The notes below the pieces were generated by a model that did not search any database, was not told the DNA's origin, and worked only from the letters and a program-made list of their open reading frames with translations. A program made the position numbers and the translations under genes. A stretch of DNA of 20,410 nt, taken from assembly GCA_000432775.1 (NCBI GenBank), contig HF990371.1:1-20410 (forward strand), in the 5' to 3' direction. The stretch's first letter is position 1, and every line of letters starts with the position of its first letter. Positions 13,624 through 20,410 of the stretch are shown piece after piece. The stretch is from Alistipes sp. CAG:831 (lineage in GTDB: Bacteria; Bacteroidota; Bacteroidia; Bacteroidales; UBA932).

Positions 13624-15489
13624 TTAAAAATAATTGCAGATTGTTTTGAAAACAGTCTCTGTGTCGTATCCACATTCTGCCCTTAACTCCTTGACAGTCC
13701 CCTGTTCTACGAATTTGTCCGGAACTCCGAGGCCAATGACTTTTATTCCCGGGTGCCGTTCGGCAATCCAGGAGGCCACCGCATCGTGCAGGCCTCCGGC
13801 TGTCATTCCGTCCTCGACGGTGATGACGGTGACGGCTTTGGAGCAGACCTCTTCCATGATGCTCTCGTCCAGAGGTTTAAGGAAGCGCATATCGTAGTGG
13901 AGCGCCTCTTTGCCCAGCTCTGCGGCTCTGCGGACGGCCTCAGCGGCCCTGTTGCCTATCGGTCCTATGGAGAGCACGGCCACGTCCTTTCCGGAGTGGA
14001 GGAGCTGTCCGCGTCCGATGGGAATCGTCCCGAACTCCGCGCCTCTCCAGGGGACTCCCTCTCCCGTTCCGCGGGGATACCTTATAATAATAGGACCGTG
14101 GAATGACGGAAGTGCGGCGGTGTACATGAGGTTGCGCAGCTCCAGCTCATTGAGGGGGGAGGCGATGACCAGGTTCGGGACAGGGCGGAAGGCTGCCAGG
14201 TCAAATACTCCCTGATGCGTCGCTCCGTCCTCTCCGACCAGTCCTGCCCGGTCGAGGCATAGAATCACCTTGAGCTTCTGGAGGGCGACGTCGTGGATTA
14301 CGTTGTCATAGGCCCTCTGCATGAAGGAGGAGTAGATGTTGCAGAACGGTAGGTAGCCTGCAGCGGCCAGACCGGCGGAGAATGTGACGGCATGCTGCTC
14401 GGCGATGCCTACGTCGAAGGTCCGCTCCGGTATCTCCCTCATCATGATGTTCATACCGCAGCCTGAGGCCATGGCGGGTGTGATGGCCACGATTTTCTCA
14501 TTGGCCCTGGCCAGTTCCAGCAGAGTCTCTCCGAATACATCCTGGTAGCGTGCCGCTCCGGTGGCTGCGGGGGTATTGCGCTTGCCGGTGACAGGATCGA
14601 ACGTCCCCGGGGCATGCCATACGATCTGGTCTTCCTCGGCGGGACGGTAGCCCTTGCCTTTCTTGGTGATGACGTGCAGGAGCTTGGGACCCTTGATGTT
14701 GCGCAGGGAGGCCAGGGTGGTGGTGAGCTGGCCTATGTCATGGCCGTCGATGGCTCCGAAGTACCTGAATCCCAGTGATTCGAAGAGGGAACCGCTTCGG
14801 AACAGGGCCATCTTCGTGCTGAACATGAACTTCTGGACTGAGCGGCGCAGTCGGGTGGAGCCTATCGCTTCCCATACGTGGTTCTTGATGCGGTTGTAGG
14901 TCTCGGAGGTGGAAATCTTGAGCAGGTAGTCGTGCATGCCTCCGCGGCCGTGGTCTATGGAGATGTGGTTGTCGTTGAGAATAACCAGAATGTCGGTCTT
15001 CATCACACCGGCGTTGTTGAGTCCCTCGAAGGCCATGCCTCCTGTCATGGCTCCGTCGCCTATGACGGCGACTATCTTCTCGTCGCTGCCGGAAAGTTTG
15101 GCGGCTATGGCCATGCCCAGGGCGGCGCTTACCGAGGTGGATGAGTGGCCGACTCCGAAGGCGTCGAAGATGCTCTCGGACATTTTAGGGAAGCCGCTGA
15201 TACCGCCGTAGGTCCGGTTGGTCCGGAACTGCTCCCGGCGGCCTGTAATGATCTTGTGGGCGTAGGCCTGATGTCCCACGTCCCAGACTATCTTGTCGGT
15301 AGGGGTGTTGTAGGTGTAGTGCAGGGCAACGGCCAGCTCGACCGCGCCAAGGCTCGAGCCCAGGTGACCCGGGTTCGTGGCGCAACATTCGATCATGTAC
15401 TGCCGTATCTCGCTGCAGAGGGTCTCCAGCTGCTTGACAGAAAAGCCCCGGATATCTTCGGGGCTGTTGACTTTCTCCAGCAGGGACAT
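13624..15489 (-). CDS. dxs: 1-deoxy-D-xylulose-5-phosphate synthase
   Basis: Dxs condenses pyruvate and glyceraldehyde 3-phosphate to DXP, the first step of the MEP route to isoprenoids and also a precursor for thiamine and pyridoxal phosphate. The protein is 621 residues, full length. The thiamine-diphosphate site is visible as GDGAMTGGMAFEGLNNAG (about 146-163) followed by ILNDNHISI. The transketolase pyrimidine-binding domain shows GIAEQHAVTFSAGLAAAGY in the middle, and the C-terminal domain has TVEDGMTAGGLHDAV. Its start lies 3 bp after the purA stop codon, so translation is probably coupled. No terminator hairpin is visible after it before the tRNA promoter. Confidence 0.97.
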   Translation of the reverse strand: MSLLEKVNSPEDIRGFSVKQLETLCSEIRQYMIECCATNPGHLGSSLGAVELAVALHYTYNTPTDKIVWDVGHQAYAHKIITGRREQFRTNRTYGGISGFPKMSESIFDAFGVGHSSTSVSAALGMAIAAKLSGSDEKIVAVIGDGAMTGGMAFEGLNNAGVMKTDILVILNDNHISIDHGRGGMHDYLLKISTSETYNRIKNHVWEAIGSTRLRRSVQKFMFSTKMALFRSGSLFESLGFRYFGAIDGHDIGQLTTTLASLRNIKGPKLLHVITKKGKGYRPAEEDQIVWHAPGTFDPVTGKRNTPAATGAARYQDVFGETLLELARANEKIVAITPAMASGCGMNIMMREIPERTFDVGIAEQHAVTFSAGLAAAGYLPFCNIYSSFMQRAYDNVIHDVALQKLKVILCLDRAGLVGEDGATHQGVFDLAAFRPVPNLVIASPLNELELRNLMYTAALPSFHGPIIIRYPRGTGEGVPWRGAEFGTIPIGRGQLLHSGKDVAVLSIGPIGNRAAEAVRRAAELGKEALHYDMRFLKPLDESIMEEVCSKAVTVITVEDGMTAGGLHDAVASWIAERHPGIKVIGLGVPDKFVEQGTVKELRAECGYDTETVFKTICNYF

Positions 15490-15492
15490 GGC

Positions 15493-16798
15493 CTATTTCC
15501 TGAAAATGGTCTCGTCCCTGTCCGGGCCGAGGGAGATAACGGTTACAGGCACTCCTGTCTGCTGCTCGATAAATGCGATATATTCCTTGAACTCAACGGG
15601 AAGGTCCTTCTCGTCGCGGATGCCGGAGAGAGGCTGTTTCCATCCTTTGAACTCCTGATACACGGGAGTTACTTCTGCATAGGTGTCGTAGGGTACGGTG
15701 TCCTGGGGCTTGCCGTCCACGATGTATCCTGTGGCTATCCTGATGGTGTCGAATGTGTCCATCACGTCGGCCTTCATCATGATCAGTTCTGTGACTCCGT
15801 TGAGCATCACGGCGTACTTGAGGGCTACCATGTCCAGCCAGCCGGTGCGGCGGGGGCGGCCGCCAGCCGGTGCGGCGGGGACGGCCGGTGGTGGCACCGA
15901 ACTCGTGACCCTGGCGGCGCAGTTCCTCGCCTGTCTCGTCGAACAGCTCTGTGGGGAAGGGACCGCTGCCCACGCGGGTGCAGTAGGCCTTGAAGATGCC
16001 GTAGACATTTCCGATGGCGGAGGGGGCCACTCCAAGACCGAGACATGCGCCGGAGCAGATGGTGGTCGAGGATGTCACGAAGGGATAGGAGCCGAAGTCC
16101 ACGTCGAGCATAGAGCCCTGGGCTCCTTCGGCGAGAACACTGTCTCCGTGGCTGAGACATCCGTTGATATAGTATTCTCCGTCTACCAGGTCGAAGGAAC
16201 GGAGGTATTCGGCAGCCTCCATCCATTCCTTTACGTTGGTGTCGGGGTCGTAGGTGTAGTCAAACTGTTTGAGGAAGGCGATATGCTTCTTTTTCAGGGC
16301 CTCGAAGCGGTCCTGAAAGTCAGGGGCGAGGATATCTCCTACACGGAGTCCGTTCCTGCCGGTCTTGTCCATGTATGTGGGACCGATTCCCTTGAGGGTA
16401 GAGCCTATCTTGGATTTGCCCTTGGAAGCCTCGGAGGCCGCGTCTATGATGCGGTGGGTGGGGGTGATGAGGTGGGCCTTCTTCGATATGCGGATGCGCT
16501 CCCTTACGGGTACGCCCAGCTTCTCCAGATCCTCGCACTCCTGCCGGAATATGATCGGGTCGAGGACTACGCCGCCTCCGATGAGGTTGTCGGTGCCTTC
16601 CCGGAAAATGCCCGAGGGTACGGAGTGCAGTACGAAACTCTTCCCTCCGTGCTGGATCGAGTGTCCGGCATTCGGGCCGCCCTGGAAGCGGGCGATGATA
16701 TTGTATTTCTGTGCAAGGACATCCACTATCTTGCCCTTGCCCTCGTCTCCCCACTGGAGGCCGAGTACGACGTCTACTTTTGCTGTATCTGTGTTCAT
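15493..16798 (-). pseudogene. purA: Adenylosuccinate synthetase, frameshifted by a 25-bp tandem duplication
   Basis: PurA joins IMP and aspartate using GTP, the committed step to AMP. The first 312 residues are normal: GLQWGDEGKGKIVD P-loop near the N-terminus, GGPNAGHS, the KGIGPTYMDK segment, and FGATTGRPRRTGW at the aspartate/IMP loop (about 300-312). Directly after Trp312 a second copy of 25 bp is inserted, shifting the frame; translation would end at 15593 as a 401-residue protein with about 89 wrong residues. The correct C-terminal 114 residues (LDMVALKYAVMLNGV onwards, ending DETIFRK) continue in another frame to the stop at 15493. Deleting one copy gives exactly 426 residues, the normal size. 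As written the gene should be inactive. Confidence 0.9.
15838..15887. repeat. 25-bp tandem duplication inside purA
   Basis: The units 15838-15862 and 15863-15887 abut and match at 24 of 25 positions. The single difference (G at 15856, A at 15881 on the plus strand) is a synonymous CGC/CGT change if each is read in the native purA frame. The unit encodes the GRPRRTGW part of the substrate loop. Its length is not a multiple of three, so it breaks the frame. Confidence 0.95.
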
Positions 16799-16826
16799 GA
16801 TATTTTCTGATGTTTAGGACAATATT

Positions 16827-17411
16827 TTAGAACGGAAGATCGTCTTCCCCGTCGGCTCCGCCGTCATAAGACTCAGCGGCAGGACTTTGGGCCGTCTGAG
16901 ACGGTCCGGCCTGCTGCCATCCGCCCTGCTGGAAGTTTTGCTGGGGCTGCTGCTGTTGCTGCTGGGGCTGCTGCTGCTGCTGCTGCCATCCGCGCTGCTG
17001 GTAGTTCTGCTGGGGCTGGTAGGGCTGCTGGTAGCCGCCTCCCTGCTGGTATCCTCCGCCTTGTGCTCCCGGGTTGTCCGCCTTGCGGCCCAGAAGCTGC
17101 ATGTTGTCGGCCAGGATCTCGGTTACATATTTGGTGTTGCCGTCCTTGTCGTTGTAGGAGCGGGTGCGTATGCGGCCCTCGATGAAGAGCTGGGTGCCTT
17201 TCTTTACGTATTTCTCAGCTATCTCTGCCAGATTTCTCCAGCACACGATATTGTGCCATTCGGTCTGTTCTCTCGTCTCTCCGGAGTTGCGGTCCCTGAA
17301 CTTCTCCGTAGTGGCCAGGGAGAATGTAGCGTTCATCACTCCGCTCTCCAGATGTCTTATCTCGGGATCCCTTCCCGCATTTCCTATCAGTAGGACTTTA
17401 TTCAATGACAT
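16827..17411 (-). CDS. ssb: Single-stranded DNA-binding protein
   Basis: SSB protects single-stranded DNA during replication, repair and recombination and recruits partner proteins through its C-terminal tip. The product has 194 residues. An OB-fold domain spans about residues 1-108 (MSLNKVLLIGNAGRDPEIR, TEWHNIVCW, FIEGRIRTRSY). It is followed by a long disordered linker very rich in Gln and Gly with runs of up to six Gln, and the acidic tail EDDLPF. The linker is encoded by repeated CAG codons, a likely site of length variation. It is the first gene of ssb-purA-dxs, 28 bp before purA, and is transcribed away from the transporter pair. Confidence 0.96.
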   Translation of the reverse strand: MSLNKVLLIGNAGRDPEIRHLESGVMNATFSLATTEKFRDRNSGETREQTEWHNIVCWRNLAEIAEKYVKKGTQLFIEGRIRTRSYNDKDGNTKYVTEILADNMQLLGRKADNPGAQGGGYQQGGGYQQPYQPQQNYQQRGWQQQQQQPQQQQQQPQQNFQQGGWQQAGPSQTAQSPAAESYDGGADGEDDLPF

Positions 17412-17441
17412 AGTTGTTTGGATTGTTTTGATTTCGGACTG

Positions 17442-17449
17442 CTAAGATA
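17442..17449 (-). promoter_or_regulatory. Possible -7 element of the ssb promoter
   Basis: TATCTTAG on the minus strand matches the Bacteroidota TAnnTTTG element at 5 of its 6 fixed bases and lies about 31 bp before the ssb start codon. No TTTG box is found at the expected distance, so the call is tentative. Confidence 0.35.
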
Positions 17450-17462
17450 GCATTATTTTTTG

Positions 17463-17470
17463 TACTTTTG
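17463..17470 (+). promoter_or_regulatory. Possible -7 element of the transporter promoter
   Basis: TACTTTTG fits TAnnTTTG exactly. The ATG at 17501 is 30 bp downstream, giving a short leader. A -33 TTTG box at 19-21 nt is not present. The in-frame TTG at 17468 lies inside this element, which argues against using it as the translation start. Confidence 0.5.
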
Positions 17471-17500
17471 ACCCGAATTAATCCTAATACTCTAGACCAA

Positions 17501-18877
17501 ATGCAAGAAAAAATGGCAAAAATGCTCAACGACAGTGTTGTAGCCCGTTGGACAGCGTTGATTCTGATTGCGCTGATGATGTTTTTCGCGTATATGTTCG
17601 TGGACGTGATGTCGCCCCTCAAGTCGCTGATAGAGTCGGCCAGGGGATGGGACAGCGGTGCGTTCGGAACATACGCTGCATCCGAATATATCCTGAACGT
17701 GTGCGGTTTCCTGATTCTGGCAGGAATCATCCTGGACAAGATGGGAATCCGTTTTACCGGAACTCTCTCCGCCTCCCTGATGGTGCTCGGCGCCGCGATC
17801 AAGTTCGTGGGTGTGAGCGAGTGGTTCCAGGGAACAGGCTTCAATGCATGGCTGGACAGCTGGTGGACAGCGATGCCCGGCAGCGCCAAGATGGCCTCCC
17901 TCGGTTTCATGATATTCGGCTGCGGCTGCGAGATGGCCGGTACCACAGTTTCAAAATCCATTGCGAAATGGTTCAAAGGCAAGGAGATGGCTCTGGCCAT
18001 GGGACTTGAGATGGCCATCGCCCGCCTCGGTGTGTTCGCCGTAATGTGGCTGGCTCCCATTATCTCCAACAGCTTCGACCAGTCGGTGGTGGCTCCCGTG
18101 GGCTTCTGCACCGTACTGCTGCTCATCGGCCTTATCAACTACATCGTATTCTCGGTGATGGACTCCAAGTTCGACAAGCAGCTGGTTGCAGCCGGAATGG
18201 CTACCGAAGAGAAGTCCCCGGAGGACGAGTTCCATATCAGGGACCTCGGCAAGATATTCTCCAGCAAGATGTTCTGGCTGGTGGCCCTGCTCTGCGTGCT
18301 CTACTACTCAGCAATCTTCCCCTTCCAGAGATATGCTCCCAACTACCTGGAGGTGACCCTCGGGGTGGACAACGCCACCGCTTCCCAGCTTTTCAGCTTC
18401 TTCCCGATTCTGGCGATGTGCCTTACCCCTCTGCTCGGTATCTTCCTGGACCGTAAGGGCAAGGGCGCGACGATGCTGATGCTGGGTGCAATCATCATGA
18501 TAGTGTGTCATCTGTCATTTGCCTTCATCCTGCCGGTCTATCCTCACAAGTGGCTGGCTGTTACTTTGATCGCCATACTGGGAGTAAGCTTCTCCCTCGT
18601 ACCTGCCGCCCTGTGGCCCTCGGTGCCCAAGATTATTGACGAAAAGATACTCGGAAGTGCCTACTGCCTCATCTTCTGGGTGCAGAATATCGGACTCTGT
18701 CTGGTGCCCCTGCTTATCGGCAAGGTGCTTCAGTCGACCGGAGGGTACCTCGCGCCTATGATCATCTTCTCCTCGTTCGGTATCCTGGCCTTCATATTCA
18801 GCTTCCTGCTCAAGGCTGAGGACCGCCGCAAGGGATATGGTCTGGAGCTGCCCAATGTGGTGAAGAAAGAGGAATAG
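17501..18877 (+). CDS. Major facilitator superfamily transporter, MFSD1-like
   Basis: This is an inner-membrane transporter of 458 residues with about 12 hydrophobic segments in two halves. A short cytoplasmic loop (about residues 225-250, containing ATEEKSPEDEFHIRD) separates them. Two conserved stretches stand out: KWFKGKEMALAMGLEMAIARLG (from Lys156, split across a loop and helix) and SLVPAALWPSVPKI (from Ser365) followed by WVQNIGL. These resemble, from memory, the MFSD1 family, whose animal member exports dipeptides from lysosomes; the substrate of this protein is not known. I chose ATG 17501; Met at 17513 and 17522 are alternatives, and upstream TTG 17468 overlaps a promoter element. 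A paralog follows after 27 bp. Confidence 0.85.
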   Translation: MQEKMAKMLNDSVVARWTALILIALMMFFAYMFVDVMSPLKSLIESARGWDSGAFGTYAASEYILNVCGFLILAGIILDKMGIRFTGTLSASLMVLGAAIKFVGVSEWFQGTGFNAWLDSWWTAMPGSAKMASLGFMIFGCGCEMAGTTVSKSIAKWFKGKEMALAMGLEMAIARLGVFAVMWLAPIISNSFDQSVVAPVGFCTVLLLIGLINYIVFSVMDSKFDKQLVAAGMATEEKSPEDEFHIRDLGKIFSSKMFWLVALLCVLYYSAIFPFQRYAPNYLEVTLGVDNATASQLFSFFPILAMCLTPLLGIFLDRKGKGATMLMLGAIIMIVCHLSFAFILPVYPHKWLAVTLIAILGVSFSLVPAALWPSVPKIIDEKILGSAYCLIFWVQNIGLCLVPLLIGKVLQSTGGYLAPMIIFSSFGILAFIFSFLLKAEDRRKGYGLELPNVVKKEE

Positions 18878-18904
18878 CGGGCTGGCATTTATGTTAAGGA
18901 CAGC

Positions 18905-20410
18905 ATGACCAGACTTTTCAGGACTTTGAAAGAGACGGGGGCCATCCGGTGGGTGGCCCTCTTGTGTCTCGCCCTGCCGATGTTCGCGTCGTATTTCTTC
19001 GACGACATCTTCTCGACGATCAACCAGGAGTTCGAGGACCCGTCGATGGTGGCCCTCGGCTGGTCCATGGCCGATTACGGTTTCTACCGCAGCGCCTATT
19101 CCCTGCTGTGCATCTTCGGCGGGCTGATAGTCTGCGGGATGCTGCTGGACCGCTGGGGAGTGAGGCTGACCGGCTCAATCTTTGTGGGGCTGATGGTCGG
19201 GGGAGCCGCGCTGATAACCTACGCAATCTCAGAGGGGTTTGCCGGCAGCAGGCTGTATGACTGGCTTTCCGGCGTGTTCGCCAAGCCGTCGCTGTCGCTG
19301 GCATACGCCGGGTGCGCCATGTTCGGACTGGGCAGCGAGATAGCTGGGGTGACAGTCAACAGGGCAATTGCCAAATGGTTCAAGGGCCGTGAGATAGCCT
19401 TCGCCATGGGACTGCAGCTCGCTCTGGCCCGTCTGGGAACGGCCGTGGCGCTGATAGTTGTGCCCCGTATCGTGGAACTGGATGGATACATACCGTATTC
19501 CGAGACTTCCAAGCCGGCAGTGGTCGGTATGGTGCTGCTGCTCGGTGCACTGGTGCTTTGGGGGCTGTTCGTGGCAATGGACTACAGGGCGGACCGCCGG
19601 GCTGCGACGGTGACGGCATCTGTTGCGATGGACGGGAAGCGTTCTTGCGATGTGGCCGGGAAGCGGGCTGGTGACGGTTCTGTTCCCGATGGTGTGTCTG
19701 TCTCTGGTGGCGTTTCTGCTAACGATGGTGTTTCAGTCCCTTGCGGCGTTTCTGTTCCAGATAAGGCTGATACCTCCTGCAACTTACCAGAGTCCGGTGA
19801 TGACACGACTCCGGCCGAGGACCGCTTTCGTTTCCGGGATGTGCTGAAGGTCATCACCAACCGGCATTTCATCCTGATTTCCCTGCTCTGCGTATTCTTC
19901 TACTGCTGCGTGGTGTCCTTCCGGAAGTTCGCCACCGCCATTCTCATGCCCCGTTTCGGTATTGACAGCGATGTGGCTTCCGTAATGGTGGCCATGATTC
20001 CTTTCTTCACGCTGGTGTTCGCCCCCCTGTTCGGTGCGGTAGTAGACCGGGTGGGGCGCGGAACGAAAATCATGATTCTGGGTTCGGCTCTGATACTTTT
20101 CGCGCACCTGACCGTGGCCTTTGCGCCGGGAGTTCAGGCCTTCGGATTCATTGCCATAGGAGTGCTCGGGCTGGGCTATTCCCTCGTACCGGCCGCCATG
20201 TGGCCCTCACTTCCGAAGATAATCGCCGAGAGCAGGCTGGGTACGGCATTCTCCCTCGTCTACTGGGTGCAGAACATCGGACTCTTCACCGTGCCGATAG
20301 TGGTAGGGCATATCATAGACCGTGCCTCTTCGCCGGTGGTCGCCGAATACTTCTTCATTGGTCTGGCTGTCTGCGCCATAGTGGTATCAGTACTGCTCAG
20401 CCGTTCCTCC
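18905..20410 (+). CDS. Second MFSD1-like transporter, cut by the window edge
   Basis: The frame opens at ATG 18905 and stays open for 502 codons to the end of the window; the stop lies outside. It is a paralog of the preceding gene: KWFKGREIAFAMGLQLALARLG begins at Lys157 and SLVPAAMWPSLPKI at Ser426, with WVQNIGLF after it. The distance between these motifs is 60 residues longer than in the neighbour. The extra length is a hydrophilic segment (about residues 228-308) between the two halves, rich in Gly, Val, Ser and Asp with an internal repeat. The 27-bp gap and orientation suggest co-transcription with the first transporter. Substrate is unknown; the two could act separately or as partners. 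Confidence 0.85.
   Translation, partial: MTRLFRTLKETGAIRWVALLCLALPMFASYFFDDIFSTINQEFEDPSMVALGWSMADYGFYRSAYSLLCIFGGLIVCGMLLDRWGVRLTGSIFVGLMVGGAALITYAISEGFAGSRLYDWLSGVFAKPSLSLAYAGCAMFGLGSEIAGVTVNRAIAKWFKGREIAFAMGLQLALARLGTAVALIVVPRIVELDGYIPYSETSKPAVVGMVLLLGALVLWGLFVAMDYRADRRAATVTASVAMDGKRSCDVAGKRAGDGSVPDGVSVSGGVSANDGVSVPCGVSVPDKADTSCNLPESGDDTTPAEDRFRFRDVLKVITNRHFILISLLCVFFYCCVVSFRKFATAILMPRFGIDSDVASVMVAMIPFFTLVFAPLFGAVVDRVGRGTKIMILGSALILFAHLTVAFAPGVQAFGFIAIGVLGLGYSLVPAAMWPSLPKIIAESRLGTAFSLVYWVQNIGLFTVPIVVGHIIDRASSPVVAEYFFIGLAVCAIVVSVLLSRSS
19688..19759 (+). repeat. Two 36-bp degenerate coding repeats in the transporter loop
   Basis: Two consecutive in-frame 12-codon units encode DGVSVSGGVSAN and DGVSVPCGVSVP, preceded by a partial DGSVP. 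They lie in the central cytoplasmic loop of the second transporter and look like slippage or duplication of a GVSV-type unit. No binding motif is recognised. Confidence 0.7.

Noticed and set aside
17468..17500. TTG start giving an 11-residue longer first transporter
   Set aside because: The TTG is part of the TACTTTTG promoter-like element and ATG 17501 fits the paralog's N-terminus better.
17398..18138. Minus-strand 246-codon frame opposite the first transporter
   Set aside because: It is antisense to a clear membrane protein, overlaps the ssb start, and shows no family features.

Overview
The window looks like a core chromosomal segment of a member of the Bacteroidota, probably order Bacteroidales. 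The reasons are the gene order tRNA-Thr/Tyr/Gly/Thr - tuf - tRNA-Trp - secE - nusG - rplK - rplA - rplJ - rplL - rpoB - rpoC, a textbook Bacteroidota promoter (TTTG, 19 nt, TAnnTTTG) in front of the tRNA array, A/T-rich start regions without clear Shine-Dalgarno sequences, and Bacteroidota-type protein sequences. Genus cannot be told from this alone. GC content is moderately high, and many long open frames opposite rpoB, rpoC and dxs are shadows of that composition.

Layout, from the left: 1-430 has no convincing gene and holds two near-identical long hairpins, then the intrinsic terminator of rpoC (430-470). From 496 to 13566 everything is on the minus strand. In transcription order (right to left) it is promoter, tRNA-Thr(TGT), tRNA-Tyr(GTA), a repeat-rich spacer, tRNA-Gly(TCC), tRNA-Thr(GGT), tuf, a strong terminator hairpin, tRNA-Trp(CCA), secE, nusG, the four ribosomal stalk/L1 genes, a terminator-like hairpin between rplL and rpoB, then rpoB and rpoC. 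This is the translation-elongation and RNA-polymerase supply line of the cell. The two hairpins would let tuf and the ribosomal proteins be made in excess over the genes after them.

A second minus-strand cluster, ssb - purA - dxs (13624-17411), covers DNA single-strand binding, AMP synthesis and isoprenoid precursor synthesis. purA carries a 25-bp tandem duplication that breaks its frame exactly in the substrate-binding loop. Removing one copy restores a full 426-residue protein, so this is either a real recent lesion or an assembly artefact.

On the plus strand, from 17501 to the right edge, are two tandem paralogous major-facilitator transporters resembling the MFSD1 family. The second is cut by the window edge and has a roughly 60-residue hydrophilic, repeat-containing expansion in its central loop.

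I see no mobile element, CRISPR array, phage gene or defence system. The least explained parts are the twin hairpins after rpoC, the inverted/direct-repeat element inside the tRNA array, the purA duplication, and the substrate and loop insert of the transporter pair.
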